A stretch of 64,000 nt of DNA from Legionella adelaidensis (GCF_900637865.1 NZ_LR134422.1:124001-188000), one strand, 5' to 3'. Counted from the stretch's first letter, positions 56,753 to 64,000 are shown. The notes: generated from the letters alone by a model not told the origin. Made by a program: numbers and translations.

Positions 56753-59700
56753 TCAATTAAGCCCCTTCTCTGGAGGCTTAATTAGCTTACAAAAAAGATT
56801 AATCATTTCCATTTGCTCTATGTTTTGGGCTTCTGCATTTAAAAGCGTAGGACTGTAAACTACAATTCCTAAACACTTCGCCCGGGAAATCGCAACGTTT
56901 ATGCGATTTTTATCGAATAAAAAATTGATGCCGCGGGGAGATTCATTAGCATCGCTGGCACACATGCTCAAGAAAACGATTGGCGCTTCTTGTCCCTGAA
57001 ATTTATCTACACTTCCTACTTTAGCTTGTGGTCCAAGAGTATGCTGTAATTTATTAACTTGGTGATTATAAGGAGCCATAAATAACATATCTTCCCAAGT
57101 AATTAATCTTTTGTCGTGGTTATCAATGTATTCACGGTTTATTAGTTCATGGGCTAAAAAATGAATTTTCTCGACCTCTTCCTCACTTGCTTGTAAATTT
57201 CCCTCATGCTCTACCGGAACCGTAATTATTCCGGCTTCTTGATTTAATATACCCTGGTAATTGACAGGCACTTTAATATAGCGCTTATCATTCCCCGGTG
57301 CTGATTCCAATTTACTTTCATAAATGCCTTCACTGATAAACCCATTAATTTTGGAATGCATTCGATAAGTCGTACCCAAAAACACCCCCTGATTCTCAGG
57401 GATTGTTGGCGTATGGTGTAAAAGATAATCGAGAATGGAACAACCGCTTTCTTCTGGGTGACTACCTTGGCAGGGTTGCGCCAATTGCATTTGATCACCC
57501 ATTAAAATGATGTTTTTTGTAGATTGGCTCATTGCGATTAGATTAGCCACACTTACCTGACCTGCTTCATCCACAAATAGGTAATCAAACGCACTTTCTA
57601 ATTCAGGCCTTGCAAAACCCCAAACTGTAGTTCCAATGATACATGAGGGGTGTATATGTTCAGAAATTTCCTTATTCTCAATGATTTCTATAGGCAAGTC
57701 TTCTAGTTTTTTATCATTATCCCCACTGGCAAAATATCCCTTTATTCCTTTCTCTAAACAGTACTCTACGGTACAACAAAGTAAATGATTAATGGCTTTC
57801 CAACTATTGGATGTAATACCTACTTTTTTCCCTAATCTAACCAATTCAGCAATAATATGTTGGGCCGTGAAGGTCTTTCCCGCACCTGGAGGACCTTGTA
57901 TGGGGAGATAGCTATTGTCCAAGTTTTTAACAACCAGGATGATCTCTTCTAGCCTTTCTTTAGGGTCATGGCTAGGGGCAATTATCTCGCCTTGAGGAAG
58001 ATTTTTTATCCGCGGAAAATCGCGTTTTAAAAAATCATAAATAGCGTTGTTATTTAATTCACTTTTTTCAAATTTAAGCGCTTGTCTATAAATAGCTTGC
58101 GGAATAGGGTCAGGGTTAACGAAATCATCTGGAATTAATGTAATAGGCCCATCAATTTCTTCCTTCATTTTCAAAGCAATTAAACCTTCCTTTAAATTAC
58201 TTCCCTCTTTATACAAAGTTACTTTTAGGTTTTTACCATCTTCTGTTTCTTTACCCAAAACTCTATAGTTATCGGCTTTTCCTTTGAACTCCTGATTGGG
58301 ATCAAATTGATATTCATAAACATATAGCCGTGACCGTTTACTAGGGAGATAGGGCTCGGTTGCCGTACGTTTACAAAAGGCCAGGCAATCAATATCGTCA
58401 AAAAGCTCTTCTTCACTTTTATCCAATCGATCAAAAATCTTCCAAAAGGTAGGCTTAATTTCCCGGCGATGAAACTCAAGGCACCAGGCAAAGAGCCTTG
58501 CAATTGCCGCTTCTTCAATCTCTTCATGAAGATACAGTTCTTCTGATTTTTTTAATAAGCGATCCCTTAAAGCAATTACTTCCGTGGTTTCTTCTTTTGT
58601 TTCCGGTTCAATTATTTCTGTTTTACCAAGGAATAAAATGCCAGCTTCTTTTTGCCTTTCTCTTAACCACACAAGCAACTCTTGGGTAGAGTTGCAATCA
58701 TCTAAATTGTAATCGCGAATTGATTTGAGGATTTGCGATGTTTGCCAGTTCTCCCCGTCTGGGTTCTCGCGCCAGTGTTCATAAACTGCTACAGAATCCC
58801 CTCCACTGGCTACTTCTGTTTCACGTTTGCCACGATAAAGGTGTTCCACGTTTTTAATGGAGTAACGCGGCTCGCCAATCAGTAATGCTGCTTTCACAAT
58901 TTTATACAAATCAACAAAGACTTCGTTACGTAATAACTGATCAATTTCATATTCACAGATTCCATAACGCCCCATTAATCGACGGCAAACAGTTATTTCA
59001 TAAACGCCGTAATGATAGATATGCATGGTTGGATCGTCTAACCAACGTTGGTATACCCAATGAATAAATTCATCGCAGCTCTTTTTTTCATCCTCGGAAT
59101 TGTGCGCCCAAAAATCTTTATACTGGCGAGCCCCCTTTTCATCAAAGTAGGTAACACCCCATAAATACTCTAATCCCCCTTCGTATAAAGGGTCGCCTTC
59201 AATATCAAAAAAAACATCGTTAGGGGAAAAAGGGGGCAAAAGAGCAAGTCCTGTTCTGCTCCCTTTTCCATGGGGCAATATTTGATACAGGGGTATGGTT
59301 TTATCTTTGCTTGCACTTTGAATTTTTGCCTGGGCAATAAGCTTTTGTAATACATCCTGGCTTATACCCTTAATTACTTTGTCTTCTGCAGCGATTAGTT
59401 CTTTAGTCGTGATTATGCCATTTTTATATAATTTTTTTATCTGTGTGCGTTTTATATTCGCAATTAAAGTTAAATGGTCCAATTGGTTTTGCAGTTCTTT
59501 AGCATAATTGCTCCATTTTCCGTAACTGGAGGAAGAAAGAAGTTCGGGTATTTTATTAACATCAAAACCGGAATGAAATTGTAGGAATCTTCCTTTGCTA
59601 ATTAAATAGTAGTAAAAATAATCATTGGTCCGTAGTCGTATATCTACTCCGGTACCTATAGAAACTACGATATTATCAGGCCTTCTTCCTTGAATTCCTT

Positions 59701-60160
59701 CTAACATTTCTGCATAACAACAAAGCTGCATGATAAATGAAACTTTAACGCTACGTGCAAGCTTGGTATCCCAAACTTCATAATGATAATTACCTAACTT
59801 ACTTTTACCTTCTTTTTTAATTAAAAAATCCGCTCTTCCATTAAAAGGTAAAGCTTCCAAAGGAGGCTGATAAATCACATCAGCACCAGACTCCATCGCT
59901 TTAATAGTATCTTCTATGGAGTGAGTTTCCACTAAGTTAATAATACTAAGGCCATCTTCTTCAAACTGTAATAACTTCCCCAGCTCATGCTCCATTCCTT
60001 TTTTCCGGGTGGCTGAAAGTAAAGGGTCATCTTCATCTCGGTTTGGTGCTAAATGAGGATGAGTTATAGCTAAATGATCCATCCAGGATGCAAATGGACT
60101 GCTGATAAACAAAGTAAGATCTGAAGGAGAAAAGACAATGCTTTCATTTTTAAGATACAT
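56753..60160 (-). CDS. TM0106-type RecB-like nuclease fused to RNase H-like and SF1 helicase domains
   Basis: A 1135-residue protein. The N-terminal RecB-like nuclease (about 30-200) has GRADFLI, HYEVWDTKLAR and MQLCCYAEML. An RNase H-like/YprB-type domain (about 300-500) has FFDIEGDPLYEGG and a late D in YNLDDCNSTQELL. The C-terminal helicase is UPF1/Dna2-like: Walker A IQGPPGAGKTFTA (about 757), Walker B FVDEAGQVS (about 865), GTTYRMHSKINGF and VDKFQGQEAPIVFLS, ending with NVAISRAK. Such fusions process DNA or RNA ends; a role in repair or in defence against mobile DNA is possible. It stands alone. Confidence 0.88.
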   Translation of the reverse strand: MYLKNESIVFSPSDLTLFISSPFASWMDHLAITHPHLAPNRDEDDPLLSATRKKGMEHELGKLLQFEEDGLSIINLVETHSIEDTIKAMESGADVIYQPPLEALPFNGRADFLIKKEGKSKLGNYHYEVWDTKLARSVKVSFIMQLCCYAEMLEGIQGRRPDNIVVSIGTGVDIRLRTNDYFYYYLISKGRFLQFHSGFDVNKIPELLSSSSYGKWSNYAKELQNQLDHLTLIANIKRTQIKKLYKNGIITTKELIAAEDKVIKGISQDVLQKLIAQAKIQSASKDKTIPLYQILPHGKGSRTGLALLPPFSPNDVFFDIEGDPLYEGGLEYLWGVTYFDEKGARQYKDFWAHNSEDEKKSCDEFIHWVYQRWLDDPTMHIYHYGVYEITVCRRLMGRYGICEYEIDQLLRNEVFVDLYKIVKAALLIGEPRYSIKNVEHLYRGKRETEVASGGDSVAVYEHWRENPDGENWQTSQILKSIRDYNLDDCNSTQELLVWLRERQKEAGILFLGKTEIIEPETKEETTEVIALRDRLLKKSEELYLHEEIEEAAIARLFAWCLEFHRREIKPTFWKIFDRLDKSEEELFDDIDCLAFCKRTATEPYLPSKRSRLYVYEYQFDPNQEFKGKADNYRVLGKETEDGKNLKVTLYKEGSNLKEGLIALKMKEEIDGPITLIPDDFVNPDPIPQAIYRQALKFEKSELNNNAIYDFLKRDFPRIKNLPQGEIIAPSHDPKERLEEIILVVKNLDNSYLPIQGPPGAGKTFTAQHIIAELVRLGKKVGITSNSWKAINHLLCCTVEYCLEKGIKGYFASGDNDKKLEDLPIEIIENKEISEHIHPSCIIGTTVWGFARPELESAFDYLFVDEAGQVSVANLIAMSQSTKNIILMGDQMQLAQPCQGSHPEESGCSILDYLLHHTPTIPENQGVFLGTTYRMHSKINGFISEGIYESKLESAPGNDKRYIKVPVNYQGILNQEAGIITVPVEHEGNLQASEEEVEKIHFLAHELINREYIDNHDKRLITWEDMLFMAPYNHQVNKLQHTLGPQAKVGSVDKFQGQEAPIVFLSMCASDANESPRGINFLFDKNRINVAISRAKCLGIVVYSPTLLNAEAQNIEQMEMINLFCKLIKPPEKGLN

Positions 60161-60460
60161 TATTCTTTCTTTTTATTATTTGTGTGGGTAAGTATGAGCC
60201 TACATTTAGGAAACATCAAAGATTACTAAAGTGCTCACCCCACCCCCTACTATAAATAGCAAGCACAAACCATTAATTATAACAATAAAATCAAACAGTT
60301 AAGGTGTGGTGTATCGCAGCATAGAAAAAAGTTTCTTACTGTAACAAGCTCATCTTGAACAGTGTCTATAAAGGCCTCTAACTCTGTTAAATAAGGATTT
60401 TCTAGTGATCTCATGTCCCATCACATGAAGACAGAGTTGATGTGGAATAATATCATCTGT
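60161..60460. other. Gap upstream of the helicase gene
   Basis: A 300-bp gap. It presumably holds the helicase promoter. A 45-codon minus-strand frame (60277-60414, starting MRSLENPYLTELEAFIDTVQ) is protein-like at its start but short and without a clear ribosome site; it could be a remnant. No other signal was seen. Confidence 0.35.
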
Positions 60461-60657
60461 TCACTTTGGTATCTCAAAATTTAGATGTCGTATAATCGCT
60501 AAAGATAATTCTGGGAACGTCGTTTTATTATAATCACCACCAAAATGACCCTGATTTTTGTACTCATGATATTCACAATCCAACTTGGTATGAATAAATC
60601 TAGGCTCTTGAATTGGAATCCAAGGATCATCACCTTATGTAAAATATACCATAATTG
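60461..60657 (-). pseudogene. Alpha/beta hydrolase (RBBP9/YdeN-like), C-terminal remnant
   Basis: The minus-strand text reads NPIMVYFT, stop, GDDPWIPIQEPRF, HEYKNQGHFGGDYNKTTFPE and LSLAIIRHLNF, then TGA. The strand plus GDDPW acid motif and the GHF histidine motif match the end of RBBP9-type serine hydrolases. An in-frame TAA splits it and the nucleophile half is missing. It directly abuts the end of the decayed XRE gene. Confidence 0.5.
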
Positions 60658-60730
60658 GATTATTTAAAATCTTTAGGGTTTTTAAGCTCAATTAATGGGC
60701 TCTACACCAAATAAGGGGGCACTTTAATCA

Positions 60731-60748
60731 ACTTAGTTTAAACTAAGT
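60731..60748 (+). promoter_or_regulatory. Perfect 18-bp palindrome upstream of the ISL3 transposase
   Basis: ACTTAGTTTAAACTAAGT equals its own reverse complement. It lies between the left inverted repeat and the transposase ribosome site (AAAGGAG). It may be a regulator site or limit read-through transcription; this is inference. Confidence 0.55.
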
Positions 60749-60778
60749 CCTTGATTTAGCGATCAAAAGGAGATTAAA

Positions 60779-61954
60779 GTGCCGAAGAACAATCTTATCC
60801 TAAATTTACCTGGGTTTTCCATAGTAAAAGTGAGCGGATATCAACCATTATTATTAGATGTAAGATATAACCGATTAGCGCGTTGTAGCCACTGTCAAAG
60901 TAAGAGGGTACGTAAGAAATCCTCATTTATACGAAGAGTTCATCATGAATTAATAGGCCATAGGCGAAGTATATTAAGGTTTAAAGCCTATAAGTTATAT
61001 TGTTATGCGTGTTGTCGTTATGGTAATCAACAATTCCCTGGTATCAATAAACATCAACGTGCTACTTGGCGGGCGCAGGCAGCGGTGTTTCATGAACATA
61101 GCCGAGGAGTCTCTCAAAAGGACTTATCGGAGCGTTATAAGAAAGGGAAAGCCACTATCGAGCGTTGGTATCAGCGCCATTATGAAGAGCAACATAGAGA
61201 GTTGCTTAATAAGCCCTGTCCTGTAGTGCTTGGCATTGATGAGCATTTCTTTAGTAAGAAAGAAGGTTTTGCTACTACGTTATGTGACCTGAGAAAGCAT
61301 AAGGTCTTTGATGTAGTTCGAGGCCGAAGTGAAGGGGATTTAAAGGACTACCTACAGCAGCTGCCTGGAAAGGAACGAGTTAAAGTCATCTGTATGGACT
61401 TAAGTAGTACCTATCGGTCTATTGTAAAAAAATACTTTCCTAATGCAATGATAGTTGCCGATAGATTCCATGTGATTCGTTTAATTCAACATCAATGTAT
61501 GATGACTTACCGAGAACTCTCCAGTGAAATAAAAAGCAATAGAGGTATCTTAGCCTTATTGAGAACCAGACCTGATAACCTGAGTGAAGAAAAGAGGGCT
61601 AAAAGAGACGCCTTTTTAATTCAAAATCCGGCTATCGATGCAATCTATCAGTTCCAACAACAGCTTCATTCTCTTTTAATGAAAAGAGCTTTAACTCAAA
61701 AGGCATGTCGTAAAGTAATACCTACCTTCTTAGAAATGCTTACTGAATTAAAGCAAAGTGCTTTTAAAGCATTAGCTTCACTGGGTAAGACACTGGAAGC
61801 TTGGAAAGATGAAGTCGCCAGAATGTGGCGGTTTAGTAAATCAAATGGAATCACAGAAGGGTTCCATCGCAAAATGAAACTCATTCAGCGAAGAGCTTAT
61901 GGTTTTAGAAATTTTGAAAATTATAGAGTGCGTGTTAAGGTGCTCTGCGGGTGA
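60779..61954 (+). CDS. ISL3-family transposase
   Basis: A 391-residue protein. It starts at GTG 60779, with AAAGGAG at a good distance upstream. An N-terminal zinc finger (CSHCQSKRVRKK and CYACCRYG) precedes the DDE_Tnp_ISL3 domain, with the acidic residues in GIDEHFFSKK, MDLSSTY, VADRFHVIRL and the final GITEGFHRKMKLIQRRAYGF. The frame is intact and the length usual for ISL3, so it is probably active. Confidence 0.95.
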   Translation: MPKNNLILNLPGFSIVKVSGYQPLLLDVRYNRLARCSHCQSKRVRKKSSFIRRVHHELIGHRRSILRFKAYKLYCYACCRYGNQQFPGINKHQRATWRAQAAVFHEHSRGVSQKDLSERYKKGKATIERWYQRHYEEQHRELLNKPCPVVLGIDEHFFSKKEGFATTLCDLRKHKVFDVVRGRSEGDLKDYLQQLPGKERVKVICMDLSSTYRSIVKKYFPNAMIVADRFHVIRLIQHQCMMTYRELSSEIKSNRGILALLRTRPDNLSEEKRAKRDAFLIQNPAIDAIYQFQQQLHSLLMKRALTQKACRKVIPTFLEMLTELKQSAFKALASLGKTLEAWKDEVARMWRFSKSNGITEGFHRKMKLIQRRAYGFRNFENYRVRVKVLCG

Positions 61955-62193
61955 TTAAAGCTGCCCCCTTAAATGGGAAAGAGCCAATTAATGATGGGCT
62001 CAAGATATCTACTTCAACCTCCAAAGCAAAAGCAATTGAGAATTAAATTCTGGATTGATATATTCAGCTCACCTCGCTCTACTCGTCCCATGTAAGTACA
62101 GCCTATACCGGCAGCATGGCAATGCTCTCCTGCAAACGCAAGGGATCAAGTCTTGCCTTTTGCCTAACCGGATTACACTTATCATTCATCCTT

Positions 62194-62622
62194 TTATTTC
62201 CCATAAAACTCAGCTTCTTCAAGTCCCATCACTGCCCCAATTTTTTGTGAGGCAGAAATAAAACTACAAAAAGCCGTTAGTTCTAAAAGCTCAGCTTCCG
62301 AAAAATAGCTTTTTAAGCGCGCAATTTCTGCATCATCGATGGACTCATGTGAAATGGCAAATTTATTGGCAAATCTTAATGCTTCGATGAGGCGAGCATC
62401 ATTTGGATTTTGATCGGGTGGGCCTGCTTTTGCCATACAATACTGGCATTGATTATTGAAAGCTAATGCCCGCCTTACTTGCTCGAGAAAATCAGGACTA
62501 AAATTTGAACTCTGAAAAAAAACCGATTCGAGTTTGCCCCAGTTATCAAGTATTTCAGGAGCATGGCCTAAAAGACGCTCGAAGGGGGTTGTGCCACAAT
62601 TTGATAATTGTATACGTGACAT
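62194..62622 (-). CDS. Carboxymuconolactone decarboxylase/AhpD-like protein
   Basis: About 142 residues from the ATG at 62622 (MSRIQLSN). The frame extends upstream to 62670, but family members begin near the shorter start. LLGHAPEILDNWGKLE, the redox pair CQYCMAKAG and the helix LIEALRFANKFA match the AhpD/CMD family. The CxxC motif suggests alkylhydroperoxidase-type chemistry. It sits just outside the tRNA-Thr attachment fragment. Confidence 0.85.
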   Translation of the reverse strand: MSRIQLSNCGTTPFERLLGHAPEILDNWGKLESVFFQSSNFSPDFLEQVRRALAFNNQCQYCMAKAGPPDQNPNDARLIEALRFANKFAISHESIDDAEIARLKSYFSEAELLELTAFCSFISASQKIGAVMGLEEAEFYGK

Positions 62623-62715
62623 TGTCTTAATTTCTCTTTGCCATCCAAACTTCGACACCCTGTTCGACACGTAAGGATGAATAATTATTTTTATTTGTTA
62701 ACTTCTTGATTTTAC

Positions 62716-62762
62716 TGGTGCCGTTGATGTGAATCGAACACACGACCTATTGATTACGAATC
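62716..62762 (-). other. tRNA-Thr(CGT) 3'-end fragment, probable island attachment site
   Basis: Read on the minus strand, the 47 bases run from the anticodon loop (ATTCGTAAT, anticodon CGT) through AGGTC and the T arm (GTGTG-TTCGATT-CACAT) to the acceptor end CAACGGCACCA. The last bases and anticodon region match the general pattern of bacterial thrW genes. The 5' half of a tRNA is absent: the bases before it do not form an acceptor strand or D arm. Duplicated tRNA 3' ends mark the far junction of integrated islands, so the island should lie to the right (62763 onward), with the intact tRNA beyond the window. Confidence 0.7.
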
Positions 62763-62878
62763 CCAGATCGCGCCATCATCTACAACAATCAACGACAAAT
62801 AACAATAATAAAATCAACCAATTAGATCAAATCAATAATTGTCAATTGTTGCTATAAAACATAGTTTCTTGCCATCCC

Positions 62879-62898
62879 GTGCCACTAGAGTGCCACTA
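62879..62898. repeat. Direct repeats near the attachment site
   Basis: GTGCCACTA occurs at 62879-62887 and again at 62890-62898. Short direct repeats about 100 bases from an att core are typical of integrase arm-type sites. This is tentative because no integrase is in the window. Confidence 0.45.
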
Positions 62899-62921
62899 AA
62901 ATATTTAACACCTAAAAACAG

Positions 62922-63170
62922 TTAATGGCTATTTGGATCTTTAAGGTCAGTTATCTTTGGTATTAACGCCTCTACTTCAACATTCAAAGCAAAAGCTATC
63001 TGTATCAAATTTTGTATTGATATATTTTGTTCACCACGCTCGACACGCCCCATATAAGTTCGCCCCATGCCAGCAGCATCGGCAATTCCTTCCTGCGAAT
63101 AACCTTTGGCTAAGCGTAGTTCCCTGATTTTAGAACCTATTTTTACAAGGTTATGATGTTTTTCTTTCAT
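62922..63170 (-). CDS. XRE-family transcriptional regulator
   Basis: An 82-residue single helix-turn-helix protein: IRELRLAKGYSQEGIADAAG is helices 1-2, and GRTYMGRVERGEQNISIQNL carries the recognition helix and the family E-R-G-E motif. It is divergent from the HxsA-like gene with 168 bases between, so it is the likely local regulator. It is the intact paralogue of the decayed XRE gene at 60660-62189. Confidence 0.9.
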   Translation of the reverse strand: MKEKHHNLVKIGSKIRELRLAKGYSQEGIADAAGMGRTYMGRVERGEQNISIQNLIQIAFALNVEVEALIPKITDLKDPNSH

Positions 63171-63255
63171 ACTGAAAGTTAAAGCGATCGCACCCTATAA
63201 GTTCCACACCCAATAAGTGGCATTAATTCAAGATATGGTGTATTATTACCCACAA

Positions 63256-63270
63256 GATCAAAAAATGATC
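63256..63270 (+). promoter_or_regulatory. Dyad between the XRE and HxsA-like genes
   Basis: GATCA, AAAAA, TGATC is a perfect 5-bp dyad in the divergent intergenic region, about 70 bases before the HxsA-like ATG. It is a plausible XRE operator. The HxsA-like gene itself has a strong ribosome site, AGAGGAGG, ending 4 bases before its ATG. Confidence 0.45.
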
Positions 63271-63338
63271 ACTTAAGCGGGTTTTAAATAATAACCTATA
63301 CTTTATTTATTGAGATACCGAAAGGTAGAGGAGGATTT

Positions 63339-63644
63339 ATGTCTGAGATTAAACAAAAAAAGAGAAAATTTCTCAAACCGATTGAAACGGCAGTATTGGC
63401 TTTGCTTGCTACTACAGTGCCAATGACTGTATCTGCAACATCCAGCAGTAAAGTAAACGCACCTGTTATTCAAACTGTAATGACCCAATCCACAGCTTCA
63501 TCTGTTATTGATGAGCCTCTATTAATAAAACGAGCAGATGCTACTTTTTCAAAAGTAGGTCACTATTCACATAGCTCTCATTCATCGCACGCATCACACT
63601 CATCTCATTATTCTCATTCATCACACTACTCAAGTAGTTATTAA
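63339..63644 (+). CDS. hxsA: His-Xaa-Ser repeat precursor (HxsA-like)
   Basis: A 101-residue protein. A basic N-terminus (KQKKRKFLKP) and a hydrophobic stretch (AVLALLATTVPMTVSA) form a signal-like leader. A spacer with KRADATFSKVG follows. The C-terminal 27 residues are eight tandem His-x-Ser triplets (HYS, HSS, HSS, HAS, HSS, HYS, HSS, HYS) ending SSY. In the predicted HXS system, His-Xaa-Ser repeat proteins are encoded with HxsB, HxsC and HxsD, which include radical-SAM-type proteins, and are thought to be the modified substrate. The next gene is HxsD-like, which supports this. Confidence 0.85.
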   Translation: MSEIKQKKRKFLKPIETAVLALLATTVPMTVSATSSSKVNAPVIQTVMTQSTASSVIDEPLLIKRADATFSKVGHYSHSSHSSHASHSSHYSHSSHYSSSY

Positions 63645-63656
63645 AGGTGAATAATC

Positions 63657-63986
63657 ATGGATAAAGATCAAAACACCCAGCCAATTGAATGTATTGAGAC
63701 TCTCAATTTATCTACATATAGCCTTAACTCAATAAAAAAAGCGTGCTATAAATTTTCCTCAGAATTTTCAGTCAAATTGGAAAAAGTTGATGATGAACAA
63801 ATTAAAGTGTGCTTTGAGTTTAATCCAAAATTTGACAATGAGGTACGAGCAGATTTAATTCACCAATTCCATAATGAATTGCTGGATCAAGATTTGAGGG
63901 AAATTGTTTTCAAGGAAACTGAGGGAGTGAGGAATTTAATACTTGCTCATGCTTTCTCAAAAACAACACTTATTGAGCCCGAATAA
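63657..63986 (+). CDS. hxsD: His-Xaa-Ser system protein HxsD
   Basis: A 109-residue protein. It matches the HxsD pattern of a strand-helix start (LNLSTYSLNSIKKACYKFSS), a central strand (IKVCFEFNPK), and the conserved FHNELLDQDLREIV with GVRNLILAHAFS at the end. HxsD has no known activity and is always found with HxsA, HxsB and HxsC; its size suggests a precursor-binding or chaperone role. It starts 12 bases after the HxsA-like stop and is followed 2 bases later by another ATG. Confidence 0.85.
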   Translation: MDKDQNTQPIECIETLNLSTYSLNSIKKACYKFSSEFSVKLEKVDDEQIKVCFEFNPKFDNEVRADLIHQFHNELLDQDLREIVFKETEGVRNLILAHAFSKTTLIEPE

Positions 63987-63988
63987 TC

Positions 63989-64000
63989 ATGTCAGAAGCA
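63989..64000 (+). CDS. Start of the next HXS-locus gene (partial; HxsB or HxsC expected)
   Basis: An ATG at 63989, two bases after the HxsD stop, begins MSEA and runs off the window. In HXS loci the radical-SAM-type HxsB or HxsC gene normally follows here. Its identity is expected from context only. Confidence 0.45.

Larger units (their letters stand above)
60698..61985. mobile_element. ISL3-family insertion sequence, complete, 8-bp target duplication
   Basis: The element is 1288 bp. The ends are imperfect inverted repeats: left GGCTCTACACCAAATAAGGG and right (reverse strand) GGCTCTTTCCCATTTAAGGG, both continuing GGCA. AATTAATG flanks it on both sides (60690-60697 and 61986-61993). The ends, duplication and intact transposase indicate a recent insertion. 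Confidence 0.92.
60660..62189 (-). pseudogene. XRE regulator pseudogene, frameshifted and interrupted by ISL3
   Basis: Two pieces, 61994-62189 and 60660-60697, are separated by the 1288-bp IS. Read on the minus strand with two frame changes they give ARLDPLRLQESIA, then AAGIGCTYMGRVERGELNIS, IQNLI, IAFALEVEVDILSPS, and across the IS LIELKNPKDFK and a stop. The intact XRE protein at 62922 reads AAGMGRTYMGRVERGEQNIS, IQNLIQIAFALNVEVEALIP and TDLKDPNSH, so this is a paralogue. The gene was broken by frameshifts as well as by the insertion. Confidence 0.8.

Noticed and set aside
60277-60414. A 45-codon minus-strand frame starting MRSLENPY
   Set aside because: Its start is protein-like, but it is short, ends in a hydrophobic run and lacks a ribosome site. 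It is mentioned only in the gap entry.
62716-62762. A complete tRNA gene
   Set aside because: Only the 3' half, from the anticodon loop on, is present. The bases upstream do not form the 5' anticodon stem, D arm or acceptor strand.
63560-63640. Short tandem repeats that could look like a CRISPR or satellite array
   Set aside because: The periodicity is 9 bases and encodes His-x-Ser triplets in frame in the HxsA-like gene. There are no spacers of constant length.

Overview
The window is AT-rich gammaproteobacterial chromosome. It most resembles Legionella or a close relative, an inference from gene style rather than a database match. The signs are several large orphan proteins of effector type (an F-box protein, helical-repeat proteins, coiled-coil/membrane proteins), PAS/LuxR regulators, a YchJ protein, a GrpB-GNAT fusion and low-GC codon use throughout. 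No rRNA, complete tRNA or CRISPR array was seen.

Layout. 1-2 kb: the end of an M1 aminopeptidase and a PIN-type toxin-antitoxin pair. 2-2.7 kb: a gap holding a dead serine-recombinase fragment. 2.7-12.2 kb: one giant NRPS-PKS (A-T-KS-AT-KR-T-TE) followed closely by a hybrid histidine kinase and an Hpt protein. 12.2-23 kb: a class A beta-lactamase-like protein whose active site is rewritten (Cys for Ser70, no Glu166), small secreted and unknown proteins, a PQQ sugar dehydrogenase, a tandem pair of His/Cys proteins sharing an SSNCYS motif, a repeat protein with a Ser/Pro-rich tail, and an alpha/beta hydrolase. 23-31.6 kb: YbaK, then a minus-strand run of metal and stress genes (Zn-alcohol dehydrogenase, beta-CASP RNase, second alcohol dehydrogenase, TPC-type P1B ATPase, Cu ATPase), three of them joined by 4-bp overlaps. 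31.9-51 kb: an F-box protein, a cluster of APH kinase, PAS-LuxR and divergent avidin, a DUF2089/Yip1 pair, two ABC transporters, a two-gene unit of 1113 and about 325 residues opposite a LuxR regulator, and a 1018-residue helical-repeat protein.

51-62 kb is mobile-element rich: a TumE/TumA-type toxin-antitoxin pair with a visible promoter and operator, a truncated RAYT transposase bounded by inverted repeats, an IS110 element with a candidate bridge-RNA region, then GrpB-GNAT, DHFR-like and GNAT genes, a RecB-nuclease/helicase fusion, and an intact ISL3 element with 8-bp target duplications. The ISL3 element sits in the last codons of an already decayed XRE regulator.

62.7-64 kb: a 47-bp copy of the 3' end of a tRNA-Thr(CGT) gene marks what looks like the edge of an integrated island. 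Just inside it are an intact XRE regulator, a His-Xaa-Ser repeat precursor (HxsA-like), HxsD, and the first codons of the next gene. This is the start of an HXS radical-SAM peptide-modification locus that continues beyond the window. The strongest leads are this HXS island, the NRPS-PKS/kinase/Hpt cassette, the Cys-nucleophile beta-lactamase homologue, and the tryptophan-poor avidin carrying a perfect 15-bp inverted repeat in its coding sequence.
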